From: Neopestalotiopsis rosae
Lineage: Eukaryota; Ascomycota; Sordariomycetes; Amphisphaeriales; Sporocadaceae
Reading direction: 5' to 3'
DNA length: 64,000 nt
Assembly: GCA_023078685.1 (NCBI GenBank)
Contig: JALGAS010000004.1
Location: 2,294,001-2,358,000, forward strand
How positions within the stretch are numbered: the stretch's first letter is position 1; the number at the start of each line of letters is the position of its first letter. The position numbers were made by a program, and so were the translations under genes. Positions 49,901 to 60,691 of this stretch are shown one piece after another. The notes under the pieces were generated by a model. It searched no databases, was not told where the DNA came from, and saw only the letters and a list, made by a program, of their open reading frames with translations.

Positions 49901-50847
49901 CCTTACCCTGTCTCGCATGAGAGAGTAGGTACTGCGGGCCCACGGCCGCTCCGCAAGGGTGGATATGGAGAAAAAGTTCAGGTGAACAGTGAGGTCGGAT
50001 TCAAAAGGCACTGGAGATGTTGAAGCAAACATGGAGAATTAGTGAAACTAGACGGGCATATAGACCGGATCTACGGACGAGGGCGTTTTACATGATGGCT
50101 TTATTTCCTCTCTCTCTGTTCTGTAAGGACGCTCCGATCTATCGCGGGAATGGCAGTGTCATCCAGGCTCTATGAAAACGGCCAATAGCTACAATATAGC
50201 ATGACCAGTCATGTTAGGTGATATAACTCTAACACTCACCTGACAACGAAGGGAAGGCAGAGGAAGAAACCTGCGCAGCCTATATTGAAGCGTCCAGGGA
50301 CAGCATGTCACCAAGTAGTAATACTGACCTCACACGCTTCGTACGCTTTGGCAGGCTCAGAACGCGGCCCCTCGATGCTTGCTGGCGTCGAAAATAACAA
50401 GGAAACAGATCATACAGATAGAAGAGGATGATTATTCAGTATGTTTATTAGCTACACCCTCCATGATTCTGTCGGATACAAGCTAAGGGCTTTTGCATTA
50501 TATTTGCTATTTTATTCACCACATAGTTAGATAATTGAATCCTTTAGGGTTGCAAATCTTATATCCAATTGTAACGCAGGCCGTTCGAATATCAGACAGC
50601 ATTTGAGATCAGTCGCGGACTCTATCCAGCGAGACTGCCATCCCAACAGCAGATCGGATGGGCAGCTTCGCGCTTAATCGTGCCATCTTCGGATTTCCAT
50701 TGGTAACAAGGGGTTTTCCTAGGCGAACCTTGCCACGCGTGTATTGCGTTGAATTTGCAATTTATTTTTCTTCACCATCCAATGGGATGTCGATTCTCCC
50801 GAAGAACAAACAAAGTTTATTGAGAGCTGAAATCGCAGAATTTTTCA
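49901..50847. other. Intergenic region bordering the UstYa cluster
   Basis: Convergent 3' flanks of the F-box-like gene (+) and the first UstYa gene (-). An 83-codon ATG frame on the plus strand (50658-50909) overlaps the UstYa 3' end and has no features of a precursor peptide. Nothing else is supported. Confidence 0.5.
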
Positions 50848-51944
50848 TCAGATTGCATTGCATTCTCCACCACCATCCAACGCATGGTTTCTCCCTTGCT
50901 CAAGAGTGAACTGACCATCCGGCCCTTTTACCACACGTCGGCTCGGATGCCAGTCTCTTGCATTGATATTACTAGCCTTGGCCCAATCGAGAATCTTGTC
51001 CCAATTCCTGCACGTGTGTTGGTTTTCCACATGTGGTCGCAAGCCCTGTACGACGTCGCTCCATTGATAGTAGACAACGCTTACGTCCGCACTGCAAACA
51101 AGGGCCTGACGCACTTGGTCGAGACAATGATCTTGAGGTATGGTGAGATTGCAAGCTCCGCGCAGGGAATAAGTAGTCGAGAACGGTGTCACTCACCAAC
51201 GTGTAACCATTTACAATGATCCACCGTCCCATTAGGAAAGTAAAAGTGCTTGTCATACCTGTCACGGTAGAGAGCCATGCGCACAATGTCCAGGCAGTGC
51301 ATCTGATGAAACATGTCGAGGGTGATTACGAAATCATTCTCTCTGCCTTTCACGGGAAGTCGTTCAGTGACCTCGGGGAGAAGATTAGCCGTCTCGCCGT
51401 CAATGGTCGTAAGCATGCCCGCTGTGCCAATTTCAACATTATTAGTCGACGAGGTTATGGAATGTACACGTGATCTCTAGTTCCTGATTTGAGCAGCACT
51501 CACGCATGTAGAGACTCTCCCATTCACGGTCGATTTCATCGCTGGGCCAGCCCTGGAAGGGCGTCTTGTCTTCCCCTCGGCTTCGGTTGAATTGTTTTGG
51601 CACATATTCCACGAGATGGTTTACAGGAGCTAAGATAGGTATCACATCAATGAAGGCTCAGAAACCGATGTGACATGTAAGTTGAGTAGGTATAGCTTAC
51701 AATACAATACCAAGGAAGGGTCGGCTATGGTCTTATGAAGCAGGTAGAGCGCTGTTGTAGTCGAGATGATGGCAATCAGAGTAGAGAAACATAGAAGTGC
51801 AATCAAGATGGCATATCTTCGATCGCTAGGGGAATGTCTGTAAGGATTGTTTGAAGGGCCCCAGCATTCTTGCGAGTCTCGGGGCTGTGAGCCATTGGCC
51901 TCGGTAATGAGCAGTTTCTCGCCCTCCTCATCACCAAGTCGCAT
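50848..51944 (-). CDS. UstYa-family (DUF3328) oxidase-like protein A, 292 aa
   Basis: UstYa-type proteins are membrane-anchored and take part in oxidative tailoring or cyclisation of fungal cyclic peptides. Exons 51944-51701, 51629-51504, 51421-51197 and 51131-50848 total 879 nt in frame. A short cytosolic N-terminus precedes one transmembrane span at about residues 35-57 (AILIALLCFSTLIAIISTTT). The family entry segment FQGWPSDEIDREWESLY follows. The first signature motif is HQMHC. The second region reads VDHCKWLHVDHCLDQVRQAL, giving two overlapping DHC motifs. The fourth exon begins inside the second DHC. The C-terminus has HTCRNWDKILDWAKA. Start chosen at the only ATG ahead of the membrane span. 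Lies 149 bp downstream of gene B on the same strand. Confidence 0.9.
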
Positions 51945-52093
51945 CTTGCCAGTTTGAGTAACAAGCAAGTCACCAGTCAACGAAAGACAGATGAAAGAGA
52001 TGGATGAACTTGTACAGGATATTACACACAGATGTCTAGAACAGTGCATGAACGAGAGTGTAAGCCCCAAAGGCACTTACCCGTCGTAGGCGT

Positions 52094-53007
52094 CTAAGGG
52101 GTTTCTTCTAGCTCCACGGCATTGGCTGGCTTTTTTGGTAGCCTATCCTCCCGATTTTGCTTCGCAAAGTCATCGAGTGGGCCCCATCGAGGACACACTC
52201 GAGCTGCATTGAAGTTCAATACCGGGGTCCGCTTTCCTTTGACCCAATTATATGTCAGTATAGTGGTATCGCGGTCACTGTTTAGTTGAATCTGTTAGCG
52301 GCACGGGATCCTGCGTCGGGCGACCCAAATAGGAGAAGCCGGGGAGACGGGCTAGGGGTCAGCGTACCATTCTAGCTTTTGCCTTAGGATTTCTGTGCAA
52401 TGATCTACGCGCTCATGCCACATCCGGGGGTCTTTTTCGTAGTCGGCCTGTTCCTCGGGATACAGGTCCCTGTAGGAAGCGCGGAAAAGGTTGTATAGAC
52501 AGTGCAGCTGATGTGTGGCCTCGAAGGTTGCTAAGTACTTCCCACCTGCTAGACGGACAGCTGCGGCTGGGTGTTGCGGCAATGAGGCCTGGAATGTCTC
52601 TTCACTAACGCTGAATATCCAGGTCCTCCAGTAAGTTTCCCATGACGCATCAACGTCAGGATGCGGAGGGCCGCGAAAAGCTGAGGGCTGATTGTATGTT
52701 CCGTTGACTCGAGTGTGTTCATATGTCTCGTACTGGGAGGAAAATATCTCCAGCGCTATCGGTTTAGTGGTACTGGTCAGCTGCTATGGTACACTTTGGC
52801 TCTTTGCACTGAATACATACTCGGTGGACCTGTTAAACATGGTTGTGCGGCTGATTCAATACCCAGTTGCCGGCAGCTATGCCAGTTGGCGGTGGGAAGA
52901 AAGAGTTGTGTTATAATCGAGCCGAGAAGAGCCCCGCCAACGACCAATAGTGCATTTCGTGTAGATGTCTTGGCTGTGTATTGCTCTTGGAAAATAGCGG
53001 TCGACAT
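52094..53007 (-). CDS. UstYa-family (DUF3328) oxidase-like protein B, 252 aa
   Basis: Exons 53007-52821, 52755-52368 and 52277-52094 total 759 nt in frame. A single span at about residues 18-36 (ALLVVGGALLGSIITQLFL) anchors the protein. The family segment FRGPPHPDVDASWETYW follows, then the first motif HQLHC within FEATHQLHCLYNLFRASY. The second motif is VDHCTEILRQKLEC, interrupted by an intron just before its last Cys. ILTYNWVKGKRTP then leads to a Cys/Trp-containing C-terminus (ARVCPRWGPLDDFA). Both signature motifs are intact, so the protein should be active. This sub-type, with the YNWV block, differs from the other four copies in the cluster, which suggests a different step. Likely separate transcripts, since fungal clusters are not operons. 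Confidence 0.9.
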
Positions 53008-53545
53008 TTTGGACTGAGTATCGTACCGTTTCTTTTCGGTTCCCTGGTGAATGAAATACCAAGTTTGGTGCGTTGGACTTGGGGGCTTTAAATGGACATT
53101 CACGGATGGCTGTAGTGCCTTTGGGCCCCTGTACTTTCAGCGCCGCAGGCCCTTGTACAATTGATAGCAATCCACTGAAGCAGGCGAATAAGCGCCTGTC
53201 GATTTTGGATACACCCAGCTAATTGACTTAAGAACCGTGGAAACTGCTATACATCGATGGGAACGCCGCTCGATCGACAGATCACAACAAAAGACATGAT
53301 AAAAGCTCTGCAAGTGCCATGTCTTTAAGGCTAATGTGGTTCTTAGAACGATACTGAGACCTGACAAATGGGCGCTGTCTACACATGTATGGAGCACATG
53401 TACGAAGTACATAATTGAGGACATGTATATACTGCCTGTGGAATTATCGCACGTGCGATCTCTTTTTCCCATGAACATCATATCGCCTGCCGAGACATCT
53501 AACATAACTCGGCGTGAGGAAGCAATGTAACCATCGCAGCTACGG
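53008..53545. other. Spacer between UstYa genes B and C
   Basis: Promoter of gene B and 3' flank of gene C. It was searched for a short secreted precursor peptide on both strands. None was found, and no ATG frame here starts with a signal peptide. Confidence 0.5.
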
Positions 53546-54340
53546 CTACTCATTTGTTAACGTGTAAAGATTTGGTAATTCGTGTTCATACGAAATGCCC
53601 CTTTCCCGCGTCCATTCCAGTATACTATCAAAGTTTCGGCAGTAGTGTAGGGTATTAAAGTCTGGAGATTCCTTCTGTTTCTTCTCCGGCGTCAACATGA
53701 TCAAGTAAGGCGTTGCGTCCCCCGCGCACATCAGGGCTCGGCGCAGCTTTTGCACGCATGCATCCACGCGATTCATAACCTCATCTTCCGGTCCTTGGAA
53801 TGCGGTGAGGTATGAATAATCGTGGTCTTGCCTATATGTGTGCTGTCTTAGAAGGTTTAGGCAAGCCAGATCCTGGAATACTTCTAAGTGAGCTAAGGCG
53901 CTGCCACTGGCATCCAAAACGAGATCATTAGCGTCCGTGCCTAAGTCTGCGAGCTCCGCAGGAGGGACGGCTATAGGATCTTTTTTCAAGGCATTAGTTC
54001 TGTTCGTCGACATCGTACTCGGAGGCTTGGGCATACCTGGCAGCGATGCATTCCATGCTTCCTCTAACGCTTGTGTAGGCGTGCCGCGATATATTGACTT
54101 CTCGCCAAAGCCATTCTGAAATGTCTCCCAATGATGTTGCACCACATCCCAAGCAGGAGCTATAGCGAATCAGTATCTTATCACTAAAGAACAAAGATGG
54201 GCACTAATACACCAAGCTGACATGCTCTTGCCGCATTCCAAATCTGTCGCCTCCATTTTATGGCCTGTATACAGAAAAGTAACGGACAGTGTGAAAAAGA
54301 CGAGAGTTGCGAAAGAACAAATTGTCTGTTGGGAAGCCAT
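53546..54340 (-). CDS. UstYa-family (DUF3328) paralogue C with both histidine motifs lost, 247 aa
   Basis: Exons 54340-54211 and 54159-53546 total 744 nt in frame. A membrane anchor lies at about residues 8-25 (CSFATLVFFTLSVTFLYT). The family entry segment is present (IYRGTPTQALEEAWNAS). Where the first motif HxxHC should be, the sequence reads VFQDLACLNLLRQ. The alignment is fixed by the flanking LEVF and CLNLLRQ, so both His are replaced by Gln and Ala while Cys remains. At the second motif the expected DHC is DAC (RVDACVQKLRRAL). The remaining fold, including ALMCAGDATPYLIM and the HYCRNFDSILEW tail, is well preserved and the frame is open. It therefore looks like a retained non-catalytic paralogue rather than a decayed gene. 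The donor is GTATTA, weaker than others nearby. Confidence 0.87.
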
Positions 54341-54926
54341 GATGAACCACAAAGTCTGACGGAACGACACTACGAGGTGCAGTTATCGATCTTGGTCGTT
54401 GGGTATCTAGAAACTCCGCGAGAAGAATATACGGCTCGGGTTGTTCGAGAGCGGCCTCGAGCAAGCCCGCTTAATAAAGAATATGGGTAACTCGACCGCC
54501 ACGATTATGCCTATCGAGCGAAGCGATGGACAATAAACACTCTTTCGCCGATTAAGCAGTAGATTTGGTATTTAAAGTGGACTTAGGGTGTGCTTGGATG
54601 TAGCTGCGATGATTAGTCTGAAAAGGGGAATTCCGAAGTACGCCCAGCCGTAATCCTCTATTCAATGCCGCCTATGTACATATGTTCTATAATTCAACTT
54701 AGTGGGTGCAGCACCATGCGCCGCCATCAAACGCTCCTGTGGTAGGACATGGTAATTGCACTGACCTACCTGTTGATCCCAAAACCTCCAGCTTGAACAT
54801 GTGCACTTCGGGCAGCACACCCTCATGTTTCCTTGTAATTCACGTTCTGCATTATTTTCTTTTTTCTTTCAACCATACGCCACACCGGAAGACAGCAAAT
54901 TTCTCAGGAATACACGTAATAAAATA
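54341..54926. other. Upstream region of UstYa gene C, up to the transposon
   Basis: About 590 bp of ordinary composition, ending at the TA target site of the transposon. It should contain the promoter of gene C. The RIP-like AT richness starts only at the element boundary, so it has not visibly spread into this flank. A 73-codon plus-strand frame reaching the boundary has no recognisable content. Confidence 0.5.
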
Positions 54927-54970
54927 ACGTCCGTCACCTACTTCTTGGCACCCCCTATATTTCGGCACCC
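54927..54970 (+). repeat. Left terminal inverted repeat of the Fot1/Pot2-like transposon
   Basis: 44 bp, beginning ACGTCCGTCACC and containing two internal GGCACCC copies. It pairs with the right repeat with three transition mismatches (positions 21, 30 and 32). Confidence 0.95.
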
Positions 54971-55029
54971 CCATTTTCGATGCGCTTAGACTTTAATTAT
55001 AAACTTTAATTAATTTTTATCTTAGCTAT

Positions 55030-56633
55030 AATGCCACAATAATGCATTTTTTACTATTATTAGGGTTTTTAAGGTCCCCGGATTCATTTGAATTATCGTT
55101 AACTTCGCCAACCTTAATTTAAGTCCTCCGAATAGCTTTGATATCGGCAAACTTTGAATTTGGGCTTATTTTAACCTTTTTACGCTTCCTAGCCCTACGG
55201 GTATTAATTTTTGCTTATAACGCTTAAATTTTTCGCTATATAACTGCTAATTCGTAATCCCTTTTATTAAAGCCTTTTTAGACTTTCCGAAATAATAAAC
55301 GTTGCGTAAATATATCGATATCGAGCTTACTAAATAAGCTAAGTTAATTACGAAGCTTATCCTTTTTTCGTAAAATTAACCACGCCATTATTAATAAATT
55401 TGCTATTTATTTCCCGCTTCCCCTATTATCGAGAAACCCTTTATAAACCTCGCTAGCTTATTTAGCTAAAGTTTTTATATTTTTAAGCAATAAAAGGTTT
55501 ATTAGGGGCTTAGCTATGCTTATAGGCTATAGCCTAATTTATTTCCAGCTATTAACGATATTTTTTTTTGTAAAAGCTGCTTTCCGAGCTTTTTTATAAT
55601 ATATTAAAAAGTTCCTTTTGCCTATAATAATGCTAGCATCCTAGTAATTAAGGTTCCTAAGCTCTTTTTTATATATTGCTTTAAAAGGACCGAAGATTAA
55701 TTAATTAAGAGGTTAAAGAATATGGGACGCATAAGGCGGCAAGAAAATTAAATATATTTTGTTTTTAAAGCACGTATATATAAATTCCGTGGTTTCGTGA
55801 CTTTTATAGCTATTTAGGACGAATAATCTGGCTTTTTAAAAATCGTTTAGCTAAATAAAAGGGATAAAAACTTTTTATAATTATTCGAGAGCTATAAAAT
55901 CTAAAGTCTATTTATTATTTATTGCCGTAAATTTTTAAAAATTAAATAAAATAAAATTTAAAGGGAACTATTGCTATTAAATATTTTTTTCTTTATATAT
56001 TATAAATAAAGGAAGTATTTTGCTATTAGCGGAAATATATTCGATAAGGGTAATCTAAATACGGGACCCAGGCTATTTTTTTCGAATAAAACGAGATTTT
56101 AATAATCCAAAAATAAGCCCGTTTAATCCCTTGCCTTTAAAGATACTAGTTTCGTTTATATTATATCGATTTATGGCTTTAATAGCTATAATTTTAGGTA
56201 TAGCGAGGTATTTAAATTATAGCCTAATAATATTAGTTAAAGCTCTATTTATACGCTATAAATCGATAGCTTTGCTTTTATAAACCCTTATTAATAGGTT
56301 CTTTTTAATAAAAAATTATACCTAATTTTTTCTAAAAGGTTATAAATCTTTATGGATTCTTAAAATGCGCTTAGCAAAATCCTTTAATTATTAATAAATT
56401 GGCGGCAGCCCTAAATTTGCCTGAATTCGAACCTATTTAGCTAAATGGTTTTTATTAGTCGGTAAAAGCCTTTGCTAATTAGAAAAGGCAATATTTTTTA
56501 ACTAGGTGCCTCGCATCCGATTTTAAAATATTAATCGTGGAATACCTTATTTCGATATAGCCTTTTTTATAAATTGACCTTATGCAATTTTTTTAAAAGC
56601 TTGGGTAATATAATCTTTCGTATATGAGGGCAT
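55030..56633 (-). pseudogene. RIP-inactivated pogo/Fot1-type transposase
   Basis: The minus-strand frame opens at an ATG (56631-56633) about 150 bp inside the right inverted repeat. It begins MPSYTKDYITQAFKKIA, then passes in-frame stops and reads on through GIPRLIF, the layout of the psq/CENP-B-type helix-turn-helix of Fot1 transposases. Further on, FAKRILRIHKDL is followed, after more stops, by AINRYNINETSIF at about 56140-56190. That segment corresponds to the family's RYN-DET block, where the first catalytic Asp is expected; here it has become Asn. Many stops sit where Trp or Gln codons are expected, matching RIP transitions. No intact product is possible. The 3' boundary is approximate. 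Confidence 0.88.
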
Positions 56634-56740
56634 TATTATTTAATTAAGCGTTCTGCAAAATTTGGTGGTAATTAAATATAAATTAATAAAAAGATAAAAA
56701 TTTGAAGATGGAGGGTATTTATGGCGGTGAGGGATTTTAA

Positions 56741-56784
56741 GGGTGCCGAAATGTGGGGGGTGCTAAGAAGTAGGTGACGGACGT
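56741..56784 (-). repeat. Right terminal inverted repeat of the Fot1/Pot2-like transposon
   Basis: 44 bp, the reverse complement of the left repeat apart from three transitions. The outer end is GGTGACGGACGT followed by the TA duplication. Confidence 0.95.
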
Positions 56785-57019
56785 TACTGATCTTTCTTTC
56801 TTTTTTCTGCTTGTGTAATAAGTGTAATCGCGCACAACAACTTCCACGCTTTTGCTTCATTTAGAGTTTCTTTGGCGACTGGTTACAGGAGTCTATTTGC
56901 TCGCTACCGCGGACAATCACTTTTCGGATGATACTCCTATGTACAGGACATAACTCGGGCTGCTCTTCGGGCACCATCGCCCTCATAATCTTTATCTAAA
57001 ATCGTTTACTATGTGCACT

Positions 57020-58436
57020 CTATGCACCTGTTGTATCTTCGGACTTCTGCAGGTACTCCATCTCTTCAACGCCTGCTACCTGGTGGTGCCGCTGCTCCAA
57101 GCTGTGGATGTCCGCATACTCGCAGTAGAGCGCCAGGAAAGCCGTCCAGAATAGAAATATCCAGTCTCGCGGCGCATCAAAAAGCCAATACCTAGACAAC
57201 AGAAATCGATGTGCAAACTCTGCAGGGGGCAACCCCTTCACTACCTCGCACAGACTGAGCACCGCAGTTATGCCAAAGAGGATCGCAAGGGAAACGAGAC
57301 CGGCAGCGAGAACTAGCTTTGCCGATCTGAGTGATTGCCAGTAATGCTCACTGCTTGTTGGTATCGGCCATCGTACCAGATGAAGAACGCACACCACGAG
57401 GTACGTGAATGAAAAGCACCCGCCTACTAAATTGGTGTACAAGGCGCCGCGGCTGGCAGGTCCGGCGACGAAATCTACCCAATTTGCTGCAGACTGGAGC
57501 CCCAACGTCAGTGAGGGAGCCACGACTGCGAGATATCTTGCGTAACCCCAAGGATGCTGCCGTATGGCGATTATATAGGTGCACTGGACCACTGCTGTGT
57601 ATTGCGCAACATTTAGAATGTACCAGAGTAATGCCCACGCCACGCGGGGGCCCTGAGTTCCCATCTCGAGTCCGGCCAGACGGACCAGGACTTGAAGTGC
57701 TGAGAGCGGAACGAGCCAGCGGGTGGTACTATTTCGAAGGGGCTCCGAAAGACTCAATCTCCAGGTAAACCAAGCGGCGGCCATCAGCATCCAAGAAGGG
57801 GCCAGCGAGCGGTACACAGACAGTAGGCCTGCCTTGAAAGCTGGGATAGATCTGCCTTTTTCAATAGCTAGCATAGTCGCAGAAAATGATGCTCCGGTGG
57901 TGATCGCAGCGGTGCAGTAGTATCCTGGGCTGGAAACTGGATACAGTATGGTTACTGGATCACTGAGATTCACGGCGCGTGTAATGAACTCGTGACGAGC
58001 TTTGCGCCGTGCGGCATCGCTAATCAGAAATTCTCCGATCTGGGCTGCTTCACAGAGGCCGCGTTGGACGTTCTTCTCTGAGCACAGGATTTCTTTCTGA
58101 GAGTGACTTCTTGTGAGCTACAACTGGCGATTTGTATAATCTGCTTGAAGGATGACTTACATTGTTTGTGCCAGGCCGACGAACGCCGCCAAGATGCTCA
58201 TCCCCTAGCTCAGAAACAACGACACTGGCAATGTCTGCATGTCCTTTCTCAAAGGTAATTATCAAAGATGACTCTGAGTCGGGTCGAAAACTACCACTTC
58301 CACTCATATCGACACATTTTTGATGATTTGCCCATGTATGATCGAGCGCCAATGATGTGGTGAAAGCTGAGCTAACTCGAGGACATAGCAGAAATGTTAG
58401 AGATGCAACCCAGCGTAATTTAGAAGCCTTCATCAT
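57020..58436 (-). CDS. Seven-transmembrane protein resembling the PTM1/GOST (lung 7TM receptor) family, 450 aa
   Basis: Exons 58436-58161 and 58096-57020 total 1,353 nt in frame. A signal peptide (residues about 1-24, ending PRVSSA) leads into a lumenal domain of about 160 residues with paired cysteines: ILCSEKNVQRGLCEAAQIGEFL, and later the segment NLSDPVTILYPVSSPGYYC. In known PTM1-like fungal proteins the lumenal domain carries matching C...GLC...GxFI and GYYC features, which is why I assign this family. Seven hydrophobic spans follow, the last near WIFLFWTAFLALYCEY. Family members reside in the Golgi and endomembrane system and are linked to trafficking. A family member in a biosynthetic cluster is unusual; a role in compound or enzyme transport is inference. 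It lies right of the transposon, on the same strand as the UstYa genes. Confidence 0.68.
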
Positions 58437-59194
58437 TGAAATGCTTTGGCAAAGATACGGAAAAGTCTCAACAGTATTGAAAGAGCACCGTGTAGGTTGT
58501 TTGGACTTATTTTGTCTCTAAAAAATAGACAAATAAGAGAAAGCAGATGAAGCTGCATAAGGTGTGTGACTGTAAGTAGTACTCCGGGTTGTTCCGAAGG
58601 AATCAGTCAGCTTTTAGAGTCGGAACTCAATGCAAGTAAGCATATATGCATTAAATGAGAATACTGATACCCTACCGGATTGTTTCGGTAACTCGCTGTA
58701 TTCGCCTGATTCTCAATCCAGGTGGATGTGACCGGGGTCTCAGTTGCTCGGGACGGTAGACTTCGAAAGCGGTGCTGCAATTTGGCATGCGAAGTCACAA
58801 TGGGCGCGAACAAGTAGCTATCACAGTGCAGGCATGCCGCAACTCTCTGGACCCATTACGCAAGATTCACCGGAAAATTGAAGTCGAGAACACATGTCAG
58901 ATAGGCATAGATAGTGTTCGTGCGTACATGGCTTCAATATATCGCAGAATTCTAAAGCATGGGGAGTCCTTTACCCCTAGTAGCCTACGGTGTTTTGTAG
59001 ATAGCGGCTCTTTGTCCCGGGTGTTGCTCAAGCCTAAAGTTTTAGCGCGTTAGCGCAATGCTTGGGATGCGCTCCCAGTGCATAGAGCTTGTAATGAAAT
59101 GCTCCCAACATAAATAATTCACCACAATCAGATATTGATATGTCAAATTGTCATTCAAATGAAAGACTATCGTATTGAAAAACCCCTAAAACCT
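58437..59194. other. Spacer between the 7TM gene and UstYa gene D
   Basis: About 760 bp, the promoter side of the 7TM gene. I searched both strands for a precursor peptide with a signal sequence and repeated dibasic (KR/RR) sites and found none. Confidence 0.5.
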
Positions 59195-60199
59195 TTACAT
59201 CCCATTGGCTTTCCATGCCTCGGTTCTGTCATCTTGCCATTTAGCTATGGCATCGAAGTCTCGACAGGTGTGGTCCAGAGTTGTATCTGCTAGATACATC
59301 TGTTTTTCTTGAGACCATATGTGTGGCACCGGAGTCATATCAGCTTGACATTGGAGAGTTTCTCGAAGTGTCTCAATGCAATGATCTGTCTGGTGTCAGT
59401 CACGCGTCCAAGCAGTCCATGAAATTTCAGCCGAGACCTACCGACATGCATGAAGAAAGTAGGCACTGTTGGCTTATTCTCAGTGCGAATAGTTGGGTAC
59501 CATTTGTCGTAGGCAACTTTCCGGAGGTAGTTAACGCAGTGCAGACTATGACGCACATGAGGCACGACATAGTATTTTCCATTTTCAACAGACACGCTGC
59601 CTTGGACTTCATTGGCTTCAGCTTCTGTCAAGGCAAGATAACCTCCTGTCGGGTAGACACTTTGTCAGCCATAATATGCGCCTAGCAATATATATCTCAT
59701 GTAAAGAATACTCAAGCTTACCAACTATTCGGTCCCACGCATCATCAAGCTCCTGCGTTGGATGCCCGGTGTACCGCGGACTATCCGGGTGAAGGACGAG
59801 TTCGAATTGGCTAGAGCTATTCACGATGATTCCTCCGTAAAAACGCTGCCTTTGCGTCCGAATGGAAGATATAGCGGGCTCTGGTATCATTAGAGAACAG
59901 GTAATAATGGATTGCAGATTCGATTGCTTACGTAGATCTGTGTCGAAGCCTGATTCATAAGATGAAGATACAATTATTCCTTTTCGGGCCTGTGATGCCA
60001 ACGAGATCAGAAGGAAAAATGCGAGTATTGCAGTGGATAGCTTCCAAGGTCTCGCATTGTTCCCAGTTTCCCGTGTCAAAGCTCGCCTGTCAACGCCGAT
60101 GTTCTCATCAGATCCAAGGAATGATCGTAATTCTTCTGGGTCATTCCTAGTGTCAGTACTGCATTCCCCACGATCTTCCTTCTCCAGGCCTGAGAACAT
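59195..60199 (-). CDS. UstYa-family (DUF3328) oxidase-like protein D, 273 aa
   Basis: Exons 60199-59932, 59880-59722, 59645-59442 and 59385-59195 total 822 nt in frame. The cytosolic N-terminus is about 60 residues. It is followed by one transmembrane span (KLSTAILAFFLLISLASQA), the entry segment YTGHPTQELDDAWDRIVG and the first motif HSLHC (VRHSLHCVNYLRKV). The second motif is HVDHCIETLRETLQC, with an intron between the Val and Asp codons of HVDHC. The C-terminus DHTCRDFDAIAKWQ is typical of the family. All signature residues are present, so it should be functional. The ATG at 60199 was chosen because the frame has no ATG further upstream. Confidence 0.92.
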
Positions 60200-60691
60200 A
60201 GTGTGCTTCGCAGTAGATATTTCACGTGTCAATGTAGAGACTGGTTGGTAGAGGAATCAGAAACTGAGGAAGTTCGACAAACGAGATTCGAGGGGGTCAG
60301 AAAAACCCTGAAGGCTCTTTCATAAGCAATGGATTGTCTAGCAATGAGCCAAGCTCTTCTCAATTCTGGGCAAGTGTTGTAAACATTTCAATTCCCAATG
60401 CGTTATAGTCGGCTGTGGGAACAACGGAATATTCATTAAACGAAGATTAGTGGAAAAGCCGAGACGTGGGGTATGAAGTTACGGTCCGTAGCCCGGGGTC
60501 TTTCCAATAAGGAGAGCTAGGCGAGCTCCTACAAGTCACATACCAATATTCTCATGAAACCCTCTCCGATTGGGCCGCACACTTTACCGGAGCACTAATG
60601 GCATGCGTTGTATTCCCGAACGTGCATCGACAGACTCATCGACAGAGACATTATGCCTGCCCCGTACCCCAGCCTTACACAAGTGATGGAT
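60200..60691. other. Promoter region of UstYa gene D
   Basis: About 490 bp without a supported frame. It lies between gene D and the interrupted frame at 60692-61243, and no signal-peptide-bearing ORF is visible. Confidence 0.5.

Larger units (their letters stand above)
54927..56784 (-). mobile_element. Fot1/Pot2-type (pogo, Tc1-mariner superfamily) DNA transposon, RIP-degraded, 1,858 bp
   Basis: Bounded by 44-bp terminal inverted repeats (54927-54970 and 56741-56784) starting ACGTCCGTCACCTACTTCTT. They match at 41 of 44 positions, and all three mismatches are transitions. It is flanked by TA on both sides (54925-54926 and 56785-56786), the target duplication of this superfamily. The length equals that of full-size Pot2/Fot1 elements (about 1.9 kb). 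The interior is strikingly AT-rich compared with both flanks, with TpA abundant and CpA scarce, as left by RIP. Reading the minus strand gives recognisable transposase segments broken by stops (see the pseudogene entry). The element is full length but dead. Its insertion splits the UstYa cluster. Confidence 0.93.

Noticed and set aside
50658..50909. 83-codon ATG frame considered as a RiPP precursor
   Set aside because: No signal peptide and no repeated core or dibasic sites, and it overlaps the 3' coding end of UstYa gene A.
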